Notes: generated from the sequence alone by a model not told the origin. 64,000 bases of DNA from Mayfieldus sp963781495 (GCA_963781495.1 CAWAFX010000002.1:1116001-1180000), one strand, 5' to 3'. Counted from the first letter of the stretch, positions 1 to 8,001 are shown. Numbers and translations are program-made.

Positions 1-1008
1 CGGCGAGGACTCGATGCAGCAGCTGAGCGGGTTGCTGGTGCTGCGCTCGACGAACCCGGCGTCGAGCAGGGTCTGGTACGCCTGTGCGTCGCCGGGCTTG
101 ACCTCGGTCGCGACGTCGGAGTTGAGGTCTCCGACAAGGATCACCGGCAGGGTGCTGCGAGCTGGGCCCGCCGCGAGCTCGGCCGCCTGCTGGGCGCGGA
201 TGCTGGGGTGCTGGGTCTCGTCGTCGAACGACTCCAGATGGGTGTCGACGAAGTGGAACGGCCGGCTGTGGCCGACGACCGCGTCGACCGAGGTCCAGCC
301 GCGGGTGACCGCGATCGGGATCCCGGACACGGTGACGTTGAGCAGGTGGCTGTAATGGCCGCCGAGGGGGTTGGTTGTCGCGGTCGTGTTGCGGGCCAGG
401 ATCACGTCGCGCATCGTCAGCCGGCCGTTGATCTCAGTGTCCTTCAGCAGCCCGCCCGTGGCGGCGTCAGGGCCGTCGTTCGGCTTGCCGTTCTCATCCG
501 CCGGTGCCTCGAAGTCGAACTCCGGCTCGACCATCACCGCTCGGTAGAGGCCGGGGTGGTGGCGGTTGAGCTGGTCCAGCAGCAGCTGCAGGAAGTCGTA
601 GCGGACATGGGTCGCGGCCGGAGTGTTGTTGAGCACCGGTGCCAGCGAGGGCGCAGCGGTACGCCAGAGCGCCACCTCCTGCAGCCCGACGAGGTCGGGG
701 TGCTCCTGCTTGATCTCGTCGGCCAGGCCCTTGGCGCGGACCGGGAAGTTGGTCTGCGTGACCTGGCGCAGGATCGCGCCGTTGGCGGCAAAGAACTGGG
801 CCGGAGTGGTGGACGCCAGCGCAGGCCCCAGATCGGCACCGAGGAAGAGATTGCGCGTCATCACGCGGACGCGGTCGCTTCGCTTCTGCCCGTGGTGGCC
901 GTGGTGCCCGTGGCCCCAGGCGAGGGCGGCGCTCGGCGCCACGCAGAGCGCCAGCGCCGCGATCGCGGCCAAGAGGCCCAGTCGCATCCGTCCCATCAAT
1001 GCTCTCAT
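1..1008 (-). CDS. Secreted endonuclease/exonuclease/phosphatase-family protein, C-terminus cut by window edge
   Basis: Reading from an ATG at 1008 the frame stays open to base 1, giving 336 residues without a stop, so the C-terminus lies outside the window. Residues 1-30 are a signal peptide ending in ALA, followed by a His/Gly-rich patch. EEP-fold motifs follow: TRNLFLG, LVGLQEV (catalytic Glu), HFVDTHLES and VGDLNSD. The fold covers DNase I-like nucleases and phosphoesterases; the substrate cannot be told from sequence, but the signal peptide implies action outside the membrane. The start is supported by AGGAGGAG about 5 nt upstream. A second EEP protein without a signal peptide lies at 11500-12360. 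Confidence 0.8.
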   Translation of the reverse strand, partial: MRALMGRMRLGLLAAIAALALCVAPSAALAWGHGHHGHHGQKRSDRVRVMTRNLFLGADLGPALASTTPAQFFAANGAILRQVTQTNFPVRAKGLADEIKQEHPDLVGLQEVALWRTAAPSLAPVLNNTPAATHVRYDFLQLLLDQLNRHHPGLYRAVMVEPEFDFEAPADENGKPNDGPDAATGGLLKDTEINGRLTMRDVILARNTTATTNPLGGHYSHLLNVTVSGIPIAVTRGWTSVDAVVGHSRPFHFVDTHLESFDDETQHPSIRAQQAAELAAGPARSTLPVILVGDLNSDVATEVKPGDAQAYQTLLDAGFVERSTSNPLSCCIESSP

Positions 1009-1092
1009 CCGACTCCTCCTCGCACGACCGCTGCGGCCGAGAGCGCGGTCATCCGGACCACGCGCATAACTCGTAAACCCGACTCTATATAA

Positions 1093-1134
1093 GGGGCGGT
1101 TACTTGCCGGCTATGGGGCGGTTACTTGCCGGCT
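1093..1134. repeat. 22-bp tandem duplication over the cytochrome c stop codon
   Basis: The 20-bp string GGGGCGGTTACTTGCCGGCT occurs at 1093-1112 and again at 1115-1134, a 22-bp period. On the minus strand each copy carries the last codons and TAA stop of the cytochrome c gene, so the 3' end of that gene is duplicated just beyond its stop. Confidence 0.9.
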
Positions 1135-1526
1135 TCGCGGGCGACGAACTCGGCCACCTGGTCGGCCTGCTCGCCGGCGATGACACCGGCCGGCATCCGG
1201 CCCGGGGTCGTCGAGTCGACGCCGTTCTCGATCGCGTTCAGCACCCGCTGCTTGGTCGCGTTGATCGTCGACTTCGAGGTCGCCTGTCCGGTCGGAGCGA
1301 GCAGGTCGTCGAGGTTGGGGGCGAAATTGCCGTCGGTCCCCGCCGCGTAGAGGGTGTGGCAGGTGCCGCAGTTGACGTCGAACAGGTGCTTGCCGGTCTG
1401 CAGGCTGGCGGGAACCTCGCGGGAGCCGGTCTTGGAGTCGGCGTTGGAGAGATAGGCCCAGAGCGGGATCAGGCCCGCCAGGCAGAGGGCGATGACTGCG
1501 GAGATTACGAAGGGTCGCTTGCTCAT
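1122..1526 (-). CDS. Membrane-anchored monohaem cytochrome c (class I-like)
   Basis: The protein has 134 residues. An N-terminal hydrophobic segment (about 7-26) acts as an uncleaved anchor or signal peptide. One CGTCH haem-binding motif follows near residue 53, and an M in PGRMPAGV is the likely sixth ligand. Size and layout fit a small electron-carrying cytochrome c on the outer face of the membrane. No oxidase or reductase partner is adjacent, so its donor and acceptor are unknown. A TAGTAT hexamer at 1548-1553 overlaps the nth stop region and could be its -10, giving a short leader without an obvious Shine-Dalgarno. The 3' end is duplicated (1093-1134). Confidence 0.85.
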   Translation of the reverse strand: MSKRPFVISAVIALCLAGLIPLWAYLSNADSKTGSREVPASLQTGKHLFDVNCGTCHTLYAAGTDGNFAPNLDDLLAPTGQATSKSTINATKQRVLNAIENGVDSTTPGRMPAGVIAGEQADQVAEFVAREAGK

Positions 1527-1554
1527 TGCGGCCGGGCGTGACGGCGCCGAGATA

Positions 1555-2280
1555 CTACCTTTCGCCCTCCGACCTCCTGGCCCGGTACCAGGGGCACATG
1601 CGCCGCAGGTCGCAGCGCTCGCAGCGCGGCACTGGGCGGCAGATCTCGCGTCCGTGCCGGATCAGGTTCATGTGCAGCTCGTATGCGTCCTCGAGATCGG
1701 CGATCGCGAGCATCTCGTCGTGGGCCCGTTCCAGCGAGGCCTTGGGCGGGAAGAGGCCGAGCCGACCGCCGACTCTGTAGACGTGGGTGTCGACCGGGAT
1801 CTCGGGCAGGTCGAAGGAGAAGATCTGAACGCAGGCCGCGGTCTTGCGCCCCACTCCGGGCAGCGCGGTCAAATACTCGACCGCCTCCGCCCGCCGGGCC
1901 TCGGCGAGCCAGTCGAGGTCGATCGGATCGCCGATCCGGCGCAGCACCTCCTGGATCCGCGGGCCCTTCTGCTGTGCGAGGCCGCCGGGCCGGATCGCCT
2001 CGATCACCTCCGCGGCGGGCGCGTCGCGGACCGCCTCCCAACTCGGAAAGCGATCGGTCAGCCGCTCATAGGCGACGTCGCGGTTGCGGTCGTTGGTGTT
2101 CTGGGAGAGCACCGTCCGCACCAGCTCGGCGACCGGGTCGCGATGGGGATCGTTGCGGGGGCGCCCGTACATCTGCCGCAGACGGTCGCGGATCGCCCGC
2201 ACCCGGCGCTTGCTCGGGCGCTTCCAGCCGTCGGCCTTGGCGGCGCGCTGCCCCCTGGTCGCGGCCCTGGCCGGACTCAA
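1555..2280 (-). CDS. nth: Endonuclease III-like DNA glycosylase/AP lyase
   Basis: The protein has 241 residues from a TTG that overlaps the stop of the upstream kinase as TTGA, suggesting translational coupling; an internal ATG (residue 38) is possible but would cut into the fold. The HhH-GPD core is clear: LPGVGRKTA with catalytic Lys146 and VDTH with Asp164. It would excise oxidised pyrimidines in base excision repair. A C-terminal 4Fe-4S site is made by Cys214, 220, 223 and 229. The spacing is C-x5-C-x2-C-x5-C, one residue shorter in the first gap than the usual C-x6-C-x2-C-x5-C. Confidence 0.85.
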   Translation of the reverse strand: MSPARAATRGQRAAKADGWKRPSKRRVRAIRDRLRQMYGRPRNDPHRDPVAELVRTVLSQNTNDRNRDVAYERLTDRFPSWEAVRDAPAAEVIEAIRPGGLAQQKGPRIQEVLRRIGDPIDLDWLAEARRAEAVEYLTALPGVGRKTAACVQIFSFDLPEIPVDTHVYRVGGRLGLFPPKASLERAHDEMLAIADLEDAYELHMNLIRHGREICRPVPRCERCDLRRMCPWYRARRSEGER

Positions 2281-3170
2281 ACCTGGGCACCCCAGCCGGT
2301 GCAGGCATGGGCGCCGGCCTCGACCGCGACGGCCAGCGCCTCGCCGCCGCGCTCGAGGTCCCAGTCGACCTGTGCCAGGCCGGCCGCCAGGGCGCCCATG
2401 AAGGCGTCGCCGGCCCCCATCGGCGAGACCACCTCGACCCGGGGCGAGACGGCCTCGGCGCTGGCGGCGCCCCGCATAACTGCTCCCTGGCGCCCGATCG
2501 TCACCACCCCGAGCTCGGCCCCCAGCCCGCAGAGGGCCTGCGCCGCCGCGGCGGGGTCTGTCTCCCCGGTCAGCTCCTTGGCTTCCCACTGGTTGGCCCG
2601 CACGACCATGGTGCCGTCGATCATCTCCCGGCAAAGCCGGACCGCGCGGCCGAGGTCGCGCCAGCGGTTGGGACGCAGGTTGGGATCGAAGAGCACCCGC
2701 GAGCCGCCGTCGCGAGCGGCCCGCCGCGCCCGCAGCGTCAACTCGCGCTCGGGCTCGCCGACCAGGGTGTTGGAGCCGAAGACGAGCGCCTCGGCGGCGG
2801 CGAGCGCCTCGCCCAAATGGGGCCCGGCGGCGCGCATCGCCTGCCCGATCCCCTCGCCGTAGATCGCGAACGAGGGCTCCCGCTCCCAGTCGAAGGTGAC
2901 GAAGGCGACGGGGGTCGGGGCGTCCTCGATCGTCGCCATCCAGCGCACGTCGACGCCCGTGCGCCAGAGCCGCTCGCGCAGCCAGCTGCCCCAGGCGTCA
3001 TCGCCGACCCCGCCGAGCAGGGCGGCCTCGGAGCCGGCTCGCTTCACGGCTACGGCGACGTTGGCCAGCGCCCCGCCGGGATGGGGGACGAACTGGTCGG
3101 CCTCGCCGGGCTCGGCGAGCTCGCGTTCGCAGATCAGATCGACGATCGCTTCTCCGAGGCAAACGATCAC
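2277..3170 (-). CDS. PfkB-family carbohydrate kinase (fructokinase/ribokinase-like)
   Basis: The protein has 297 residues from a GTG start fixed by a TATTCT hexamer 6 nt upstream. It has the PfkB N-terminus (CLGEAIVDLI), the glycine-rich PGGALANVAVAV sugar-binding segment, FDPNLRPNRW, and the C-terminal signature SPMGAGDAFMGALA with the catalytic Asp. It should phosphorylate a sugar using ATP in the cytoplasm. FDPNLR and overall similarity favour fructokinase-like specificity, but the substrate is not determined. It is the first gene of a two-gene unit with nth (4-nt overlap) and is divergent from the PAP2 gene. Confidence 0.82.
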   Translation of the reverse strand: MIVCLGEAIVDLICERELAEPGEADQFVPHPGGALANVAVAVKRAGSEAALLGGVGDDAWGSWLRERLWRTGVDVRWMATIEDAPTPVAFVTFDWEREPSFAIYGEGIGQAMRAAGPHLGEALAAAEALVFGSNTLVGEPERELTLRARRAARDGGSRVLFDPNLRPNRWRDLGRAVRLCREMIDGTMVVRANQWEAKELTGETDPAAAAQALCGLGAELGVVTIGRQGAVMRGAASAEAVSPRVEVVSPMGAGDAFMGALAAGLAQVDWDLERGGEALAVAVEAGAHACTGWGAQV

Positions 3171-3176
3171 GGGCCG

Positions 3177-3182
3177 AGAATA
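3177..3182 (-). promoter_or_regulatory. -10 hexamer TATTCT, leaderless PfkB gene
   Basis: TATTCT on the minus strand ends 6 nt before the GTG at 3170. With transcription starting about 7 nt downstream, the mRNA would begin at or next to the start codon. Confidence 0.55.
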
Positions 3183-3239
3183 GGCGTGGCTTCGGCGCGC
3201 GATGAGAGAGGCGTCACGGCTACCGCTTAACCGCCCCTT

Positions 3240-3245
3240 TACAAT
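3240..3245 (+). promoter_or_regulatory. -10 hexamer TACAAT, leaderless PAP2 gene
   Basis: TACAAT lies 7 nt before the GTG at 3253, with a C-rich spacer and no Shine-Dalgarno. This supports GTG 3253 over an in-frame ATG at 3202. Confidence 0.6.
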
Positions 3246-3252
3246 TCCCCCC

Positions 3253-4026
3253 GTGCGCCTCGCCGTCGACCGCATCGGGGGCAAGTTGCCCAAGGGTTGG
3301 GGTGACCTGTTCCGCCAGCTTGGACTCTTCCTCCTGGCCGATCTCGCCTACGACGTCGTCCGCGGCGTCGCCGACGGCGAGCATCAGGTCGCCTACGCCC
3401 ACGGCCAGGACATCATCAACTTCGAGCGCTCGACCCATACCTTCTTCGAGCCCCACCTGCAGTCGTTGATCCTGCCTGCGCACTTCGTCATCGACGCCGC
3501 CAATCAGGTCTACATGAACAGCCAGTTCGCGATCACGATCTCGTTCCTGGCCTGTCTCTACCTGTTCCGCAACGAGTACTTCTACTTCGTGCGCAACATG
3601 TTCATGGCCTCGATGGTCTTCGCGCTGATCGGCTACGCCTTCTATCCCACCGCCCCGCCGCGGCTCTACCCCCAGTACGGGTTCGTCGACACCTTGACCG
3701 ACTTCTCCGGGGTCAACCACGACTCGGCTCTGGTCAAGGTCTTCGTCAACCCCTACGCGGCGATGCCGAGCATGCACTGCGCGTTCGCACTGATGATCGG
3801 CGGCACCGGGATCGTCGCCGCGCGCCACTACGTGACCAAGGTCTTCTGGGCGCTGTGGCCGCTGCTGGTCATGTTCGTCGTCGTGGTCACCGCCAACCAC
3901 TACTGGATCGACGCCGCCGCCGGGGCTCTGGTCGCGGTCGGCTCGGCGGTGATCGCGATGCAGCTGGCGAAGGTGCGGCCCGAGGCCTGGGCGTTTCGTA
4001 CCGCGCCGAGCGAAGCTCAGGCGTAG
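3253..4026 (+). CDS. PAP2-family membrane phosphatase (inositolphosphotransferase/Aur1-like)
   Basis: The protein has 257 residues with about five to six membrane segments. PAP2 signature motifs are present: AAMPSMHCAF (PSxxH class) and TANHYWIDAAAG with the second catalytic His and Asp. The family removes or transfers phosphate on lipids; the overall architecture resembles the Aur1/inositol phosphorylceramide synthase branch. The next two genes encode a CDP-alcohol phosphatidyltransferase and Ino1. A role in phosphatidylinositol metabolism, for example removing the phosphate of phosphatidylinositol-phosphate, is therefore an attractive inference. The start is chosen from the leaderless promoter; ATG 3202 has no ribosome site. 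Confidence 0.8.
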   Translation: MRLAVDRIGGKLPKGWGDLFRQLGLFLLADLAYDVVRGVADGEHQVAYAHGQDIINFERSTHTFFEPHLQSLILPAHFVIDAANQVYMNSQFAITISFLACLYLFRNEYFYFVRNMFMASMVFALIGYAFYPTAPPRLYPQYGFVDTLTDFSGVNHDSALVKVFVNPYAAMPSMHCAFALMIGGTGIVAARHYVTKVFWALWPLLVMFVVVVTANHYWIDAAAGALVAVGSAVIAMQLAKVRPEAWAFRTAPSEAQA

Positions 4027-4029
4027 GGT
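4024..4029 (+). promoter_or_regulatory. -10 hexamer TAGGGT overlapping the PAP2 stop codon
   Basis: TAGGGT begins with the TAG stop of the PAP2 gene and ends 8 nt before the ATG at 4038. The same hexamer precedes several other genes here at 6-8 nt, so it may give the downstream gene its own leaderless transcript. Confidence 0.45.
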
Positions 4030-4037
4030 CCACATCC

Positions 4038-4712
4038 ATGCCTGACGCTCCGGCGCCCCCGAGGGCCCCGCGGGGCCCTCGCAACGGGCGCCAGATGAGG
4101 TCCGCGCAGGAGTTTCGCTCCTTCGCGCGCGACCGCCTGATCGAGTCGCGGCTGACGCCGAACGCGATCTCGAGCGCCGGCTTCGTCCTTAACCTCCTCG
4201 CCGCCTTTCTCGTCACCCAGCGACTCTTCTTCTGCGCCGGCCTCGCCTTCATCGTCGGCTCGGTGATGGACACGCTCGACGGCCGCTACTCGCGGATGTC
4301 GGGCAAGGGGACCCTCTTCGGCGCCTTTCTCGACTCGACCCTGGACCGGGTCGAGGAGGGAGTGGTGCTGGCCGCCGTCGCCGGCTACTTCGCTGCGCGC
4401 GGAAACGACTTCGCCGCCGCGATGTGCGTCGTCGCCGTGCTCAGCTCGCTGATGGTCTCCTATACGCGGGCCCGGGCCGAAGCACTGGGAGTCGAGTGCA
4501 AGGTCGGCCTGGCGACGCGGCCGGTCCGGGTGGTGGTGCTGTCGATCGGCCTGGTCTTCGCCCGCGGTGCCTCGCTGGGTGACTTCCAGCTGCTGGCGCC
4601 ATCGATCTACGTCCTTGCCGCGCTGGCGACCTTCACCGTCATCCAGCGGGTCTGGCACGTGCGTGGCGTCCTCGCCAGGGAGGGGACGAGCGGCGATGGG
4701 GATGTAACGTGA
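4038..4712 (+). CDS. CDP-alcohol phosphatidyltransferase, likely phosphatidylinositol-phosphate synthase
   Basis: The protein has 224 residues with several membrane helices. The CDP-alcohol phosphotransferase signature D-x2-DG-x2-AR-x8-G-x3-D-x3-D is seen around residues 78-102 as DTLDGRYSR...GAFLDSTLD, with Ser in place of the usual Ala before Arg. The family joins a CDP-activated lipid to an alcohol at the inner membrane. Because Ino1 follows 57 bp downstream, the alcohol is probably inositol-1-phosphate, making this a PIP synthase of the actinobacterial type; PgsA-like specificity cannot be excluded. Confidence 0.8.
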   Translation: MPDAPAPPRAPRGPRNGRQMRSAQEFRSFARDRLIESRLTPNAISSAGFVLNLLAAFLVTQRLFFCAGLAFIVGSVMDTLDGRYSRMSGKGTLFGAFLDSTLDRVEEGVVLAAVAGYFAARGNDFAAAMCVVAVLSSLMVSYTRARAEALGVECKVGLATRPVRVVVLSIGLVFARGASLGDFQLLAPSIYVLAALATFTVIQRVWHVRGVLAREGTSGDGDVT

Positions 4713-4769
4713 AGGCAGCTCGGGTGTGATCTAGCACTCCCAGGGCCACCGAGGAGGAATTGAGCAGCG

Positions 4770-5951
4770 ATGACAGAGAGCAACGGAGCAAGCGGTAACG
4801 GGGCCGGCCGCTCGGACGACAAGATCCGGGTCGCGATCGTCGGCGTCGGCAACTGCGCCAACTCGTTCATCCAGGGGGTCCAGTACTACAAGGACGCCGA
4901 CCCCGCCGAGCAGGTCCCCGGCCTCATGCACGTCGACCTCGGCGGCTATCACGTGCGCGACATCGAATTCGTTGCCGCCTTCGACATCGACGTCGAGAAG
5001 GTCGGCAAGGATCTCTCCGAGGCGATCTGGTCGGGCCAGAACGACACCTTCAAGTTCGCCGACGTGCCGCCGCTGGGGGTCGAGGTCAAGCGGGGCATGA
5101 CCCACGACGGCCTCGGCAAGTACCTGAAGGAGAAGATCACCAAGGCCCCCGGTCCGACCGCCGACATCGTCGGCGAGCTGAAGCGAACCAAGGCGGACGT
5201 GGTGGTCTGCTACCTGCCGGTCGGCTCAGAACTGGCGACCAAGTGGTACGTCGAGCAGGCGCTCAACGCCGGCGTTGGCTTCGTCAACTGCCTGCCGGTG
5301 TTCATCGCCCGCGAGGACTACTGGGACAAGCGTTTCACCGATGCCGGACTGCCGATCATCGGCGACGACATCAAGTCCCAGGTCGGGGCGACGATCGTCC
5401 ACCGCCAGCTGGCGCGGCTGTTCGCCGACCGTGGCGTGCGCCTGGAGCGCACCTCGCAGCTCAACGTCGGGGGCAACATGGACTTCTACAACATGCTCGA
5501 GCGCGAGCGGCTGGCCTCGAAGAAGGAGTCGAAGACCAACGCCGTGACCTCGATCATGGGCCACGAGCTGCCCGAGGAGGACGTCCACGTCGGTCCCTCC
5601 GACTACGTCGCCTGGCTGACCGACCGCAAGTGGGCCCACATCCGCCTCGAGGGGCGCTCGTTCGGCGATGTGCCGCTGAACCTGGAGCTCAAGCTCGAGG
5701 TCTGGGACTCGCCCAACTCGGCCGGGGTCGTGATCGACGCGGTCCGGATCATCAAGCTGGCCCTCAACGACGGCGTCGCCGGGCAACTCGACGGTCCCTC
5801 CAGCTACCTGATGAAGTCGCCACACAGCCAGCGGCCCGACGATCAGGCGCGCGAGCAGACCGAGGAGTTCATCGCCGAGCACGCACGCGACCGGGCCTCC
5901 GCGGCAAAGCACGCCGAGGCCGCGGCCGAGGCGCAGGAAAGCCGCACCTAG
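4770..5951 (+). CDS. ino1: Inositol-3-phosphate (myo-inositol-1-phosphate) synthase
   Basis: The protein has 393 residues, the length of the short actinobacterial/archaeal type. The NAD-binding motif IVGVGNCANSFIQGVQYY starts near residue 25. Family landmarks follow: VVCYLPVGSE, FVNCLPVF, DDIKSQVGATIVHR and NVGGNMDFYNM, with the catalytic lysine segments DRKWAHI and EVWDSPNSAGVVIDA. It isomerises glucose-6-phosphate to inositol phosphate in the cytoplasm, feeding inositol lipids (upstream gene) and possibly mycothiol. GAGGAGG about 12 nt upstream is the ribosome site. The C-terminal 45 residues are acidic/Ala-rich and look disordered. Confidence 0.93.
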   Translation: MTESNGASGNGAGRSDDKIRVAIVGVGNCANSFIQGVQYYKDADPAEQVPGLMHVDLGGYHVRDIEFVAAFDIDVEKVGKDLSEAIWSGQNDTFKFADVPPLGVEVKRGMTHDGLGKYLKEKITKAPGPTADIVGELKRTKADVVVCYLPVGSELATKWYVEQALNAGVGFVNCLPVFIAREDYWDKRFTDAGLPIIGDDIKSQVGATIVHRQLARLFADRGVRLERTSQLNVGGNMDFYNMLERERLASKKESKTNAVTSIMGHELPEEDVHVGPSDYVAWLTDRKWAHIRLEGRSFGDVPLNLELKLEVWDSPNSAGVVIDAVRIIKLALNDGVAGQLDGPSSYLMKSPHSQRPDDQAREQTEEFIAEHARDRASAAKHAEAAAEAQESRT

Positions 5952-5968
5952 CCGCTGGGCGCTGGACT

Positions 5969-5974
5969 TATGCT
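5969..5974 (+). promoter_or_regulatory. -10 hexamer TATGCT, leaderless GT-PHP gene
   Basis: TATGCT sits 6 nt before GTG 5981 and 18 nt after the ino1 stop. It gives the fusion gene its own start point and fixes the GTG. Confidence 0.6.
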
Positions 5975-5980
5975 GGCGGC

Positions 5981-7945
5981 GTGCCCGAGCCGCTGACGAT
6001 CCTCCAGGTCACGCCCCATTCCTGGGACAGCCGCCACGAGGTCAACGAATTCGTACGCCGCAGCTCCGACGAGTTGGCCGGGCGTGGCCACCGGGTTCTG
6101 ATCGCGGCACCGGCGGCGACCCGGCGCGCGGCCCGCGAGTCCCGGGCCGCAATCGAGGCCGCCGCCTCGCGACCCTCGGCCCTGCTGCGCTCCGCCGTCC
6201 CGAGGGTGCTCGAGGTCGGCGGGCGGGTCGCGCTTCCGAAAGGACCACGGCCGCGGCCGGCCCCGATCGCCATCGACGCCAGCCGCTCACTGGAGACGCT
6301 GCTGGGCCGGGTGCCGATCGACGTCGTCCACGTGCACGAGCCCTTCGCGCCGAGCCTCTCCTCAACCGCGCTGCGGCTCTCCAACTCGCTCAACGTCGGC
6401 AGCTTTCACGAGCCGTCGGAGCGGATGCTCTCGACTCAGGTCGCGCGGCCGCTGGTCGAGATCTTCTTCGGCCGCCTCGACGCCCGCACCGTGAGCAGCG
6501 CCGAGACGGCGGAGCTGCTGGACCGCTACTTCCCCGGACCCCATGAGCTGATCCGGCCCGGAGCCGACGCCGAGCCGCGGCGCGGCGACCGGGCAGGCGG
6601 GCCGTTGCGGATCCTCTTCTGCCTCGAGGAGGAGCGCGGGGCACTGCGCTTCTTCCTCCGCGCCCTGCGCCGGCTGCCGGCTGAAATGGACTGGGAGGCG
6701 ACCGTGTTGACCCAGTCGCCCTCGGAGACGCCGCTGCGCATCGCCCGCCCGCTGCGCGAGCGGATCAAGCTGGTCGGACCGCGGGCGGACTCGACCGAAT
6801 CGCTGATCGCCGACGCCGACGTTCTCTGCGCCGCCTCGGGCGGCCCGTCGCCGGCCCCGCAGCTGATCCGCGCCGCGCTGGCAGGCGGGGCGGTGCCGGT
6901 CGTCTCGCGGCTGCCGCTGTACCAGGAGCTGGTCGGGGACGGGCGCCTGGGGCTGATGTTCGTCCCCGGCGACACCGAGACGATGGCCGGGCAGATCGCC
7001 AGGCTCGGCCAGGACCGCGACCTGCTCTCCGAGCTCCGCGGGCGGGCCCGCGGGGAGATCCCGGGCTGGGGGGAGGTGGCGGACCAGCTGGAAGGCCTCT
7101 ACGGGCGGATCGCGGCCCGCCGCCACCCGCCCGGCGGCGACGGCCAGGCACGGCGCCAGATCTCGCGCCGGCGGCTGATCGACGTCGACCTGCACATGCA
7201 CACCGATCACTCGCCCGACTGCGCGACGCCGGTCGAGGTGCTGCTCGAGACCGCCCGCGACAGGGGGCTGGGAGCGATCGCGATAACCGACCACAACGAG
7301 GTCTCCGGGGCGCTGGAGGCGCGCGAGATGGCAAAGGACTTCGACGGCCTGCAGGTGATCGTCGCCGAGGAGGTCAAGACCGCCGAGCAGGGCGAGGTGA
7401 TCGGCCTCTTCCTCGAGGAGAAGATCCCGCGCGGGATGACGATGGCCGAGACGATCGCCGAGATCCGGCGCCAGGGCGGGCTCGTCTACGTCCCGCACCC
7501 CTTCGACCGCCTGCACTCGGTCCCCGACTACGAGCACCTGCTGGGGATCGTCGAGCAGATCGACATCCTCGAGGTCTTCAACCCCCGCGTGGCGCTGACC
7601 GCCTTCAACGAGGAGGCCGAGCGCTTTGCCCGCAAGTACCGGATCGTCCCCGGGGCAGGCTCCGACAGCCATGTCGCCCAGGGGCTGGGCAGCGTCCGGG
7701 TCCGGATCCATGACTTCGACGGGCCGCGGGAGTTCCTCGAGGCGATGCGCGACGCCGACATCACCCGCAAGCACAAGAACCTGATCTACGTGCAGGCGCT
7801 GAAGTTCCTGCAGACGACGGGCCGGCCGAAGGCGCCGAAGCGCAAGGTCGCCAACCCGCAGCCGGTGCGGGGCGGCAAGCCGCGGCGCCCGGTGCGGGCG
7901 CGCTCGAGGCGTCCCCAGCGCCCCCGGGGCGGCGGCAAGAGCTGA
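5981..7945 (+). CDS. Glycosyltransferase (GT4-like) fused to a PHP metal-dependent phosphoesterase domain
   Basis: A 654-residue two-domain protein. Residues 1-390 look like a GT-B glycosyltransferase: TPHSWDSRHEVNEFVRR N-terminus, DVVHVHEPFAPS, HEPSERML, and a C-terminal half with GGPSPAPQLIRAALAGGAVPV and a P-LYQELV donor-site segment. Residues 401-620 are a PHP domain: DLHMHTDHSPDC (His405, His407), ITDHNEVSGA, EEVKT, PHPFDR and GAGSDSH, all metal-ligand motifs. Residues after 620 form an Arg/Lys/Pro-rich tail. GT4 enzymes of this type attach sugars to phosphatidylinositol in actinobacteria, and the upstream Ino1 and phosphatidyltransferase suggest the same here. The role of the fused hydrolase is unknown. 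There is no stop or frameshift between the domains. Confidence 0.8.
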   Translation: MPEPLTILQVTPHSWDSRHEVNEFVRRSSDELAGRGHRVLIAAPAATRRAARESRAAIEAAASRPSALLRSAVPRVLEVGGRVALPKGPRPRPAPIAIDASRSLETLLGRVPIDVVHVHEPFAPSLSSTALRLSNSLNVGSFHEPSERMLSTQVARPLVEIFFGRLDARTVSSAETAELLDRYFPGPHELIRPGADAEPRRGDRAGGPLRILFCLEEERGALRFFLRALRRLPAEMDWEATVLTQSPSETPLRIARPLRERIKLVGPRADSTESLIADADVLCAASGGPSPAPQLIRAALAGGAVPVVSRLPLYQELVGDGRLGLMFVPGDTETMAGQIARLGQDRDLLSELRGRARGEIPGWGEVADQLEGLYGRIAARRHPPGGDGQARRQISRRRLIDVDLHMHTDHSPDCATPVEVLLETARDRGLGAIAITDHNEVSGALEAREMAKDFDGLQVIVAEEVKTAEQGEVIGLFLEEKIPRGMTMAETIAEIRRQGGLVYVPHPFDRLHSVPDYEHLLGIVEQIDILEVFNPRVALTAFNEEAERFARKYRIVPGAGSDSHVAQGLGSVRVRIHDFDGPREFLEAMRDADITRKHKNLIYVQALKFLQTTGRPKAPKRKVANPQPVRGGKPRRPVRARSRRPQRPRGGGKS

Positions 7946-8001
7946 TGCATGCAAGCAGCGGAAAAGGAGCGACGCGCAGACCGTCAAAGAGATCGAGGCC
8001 A

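Noticed and set aside
208..1092. Long plus-strand open frame across the truncated EEP gene
   Set aside because: Arg/Gly/Val-rich high-GC shadow; the minus strand encodes a coherent EEP protein with signal peptide and ribosome site.
3202..3252. Upstream ATG for the PAP2 gene
   Set aside because: No ribosome site, and the segment contains the predicted -10 TACAAT; GTG 3253 fits the leaderless pattern.
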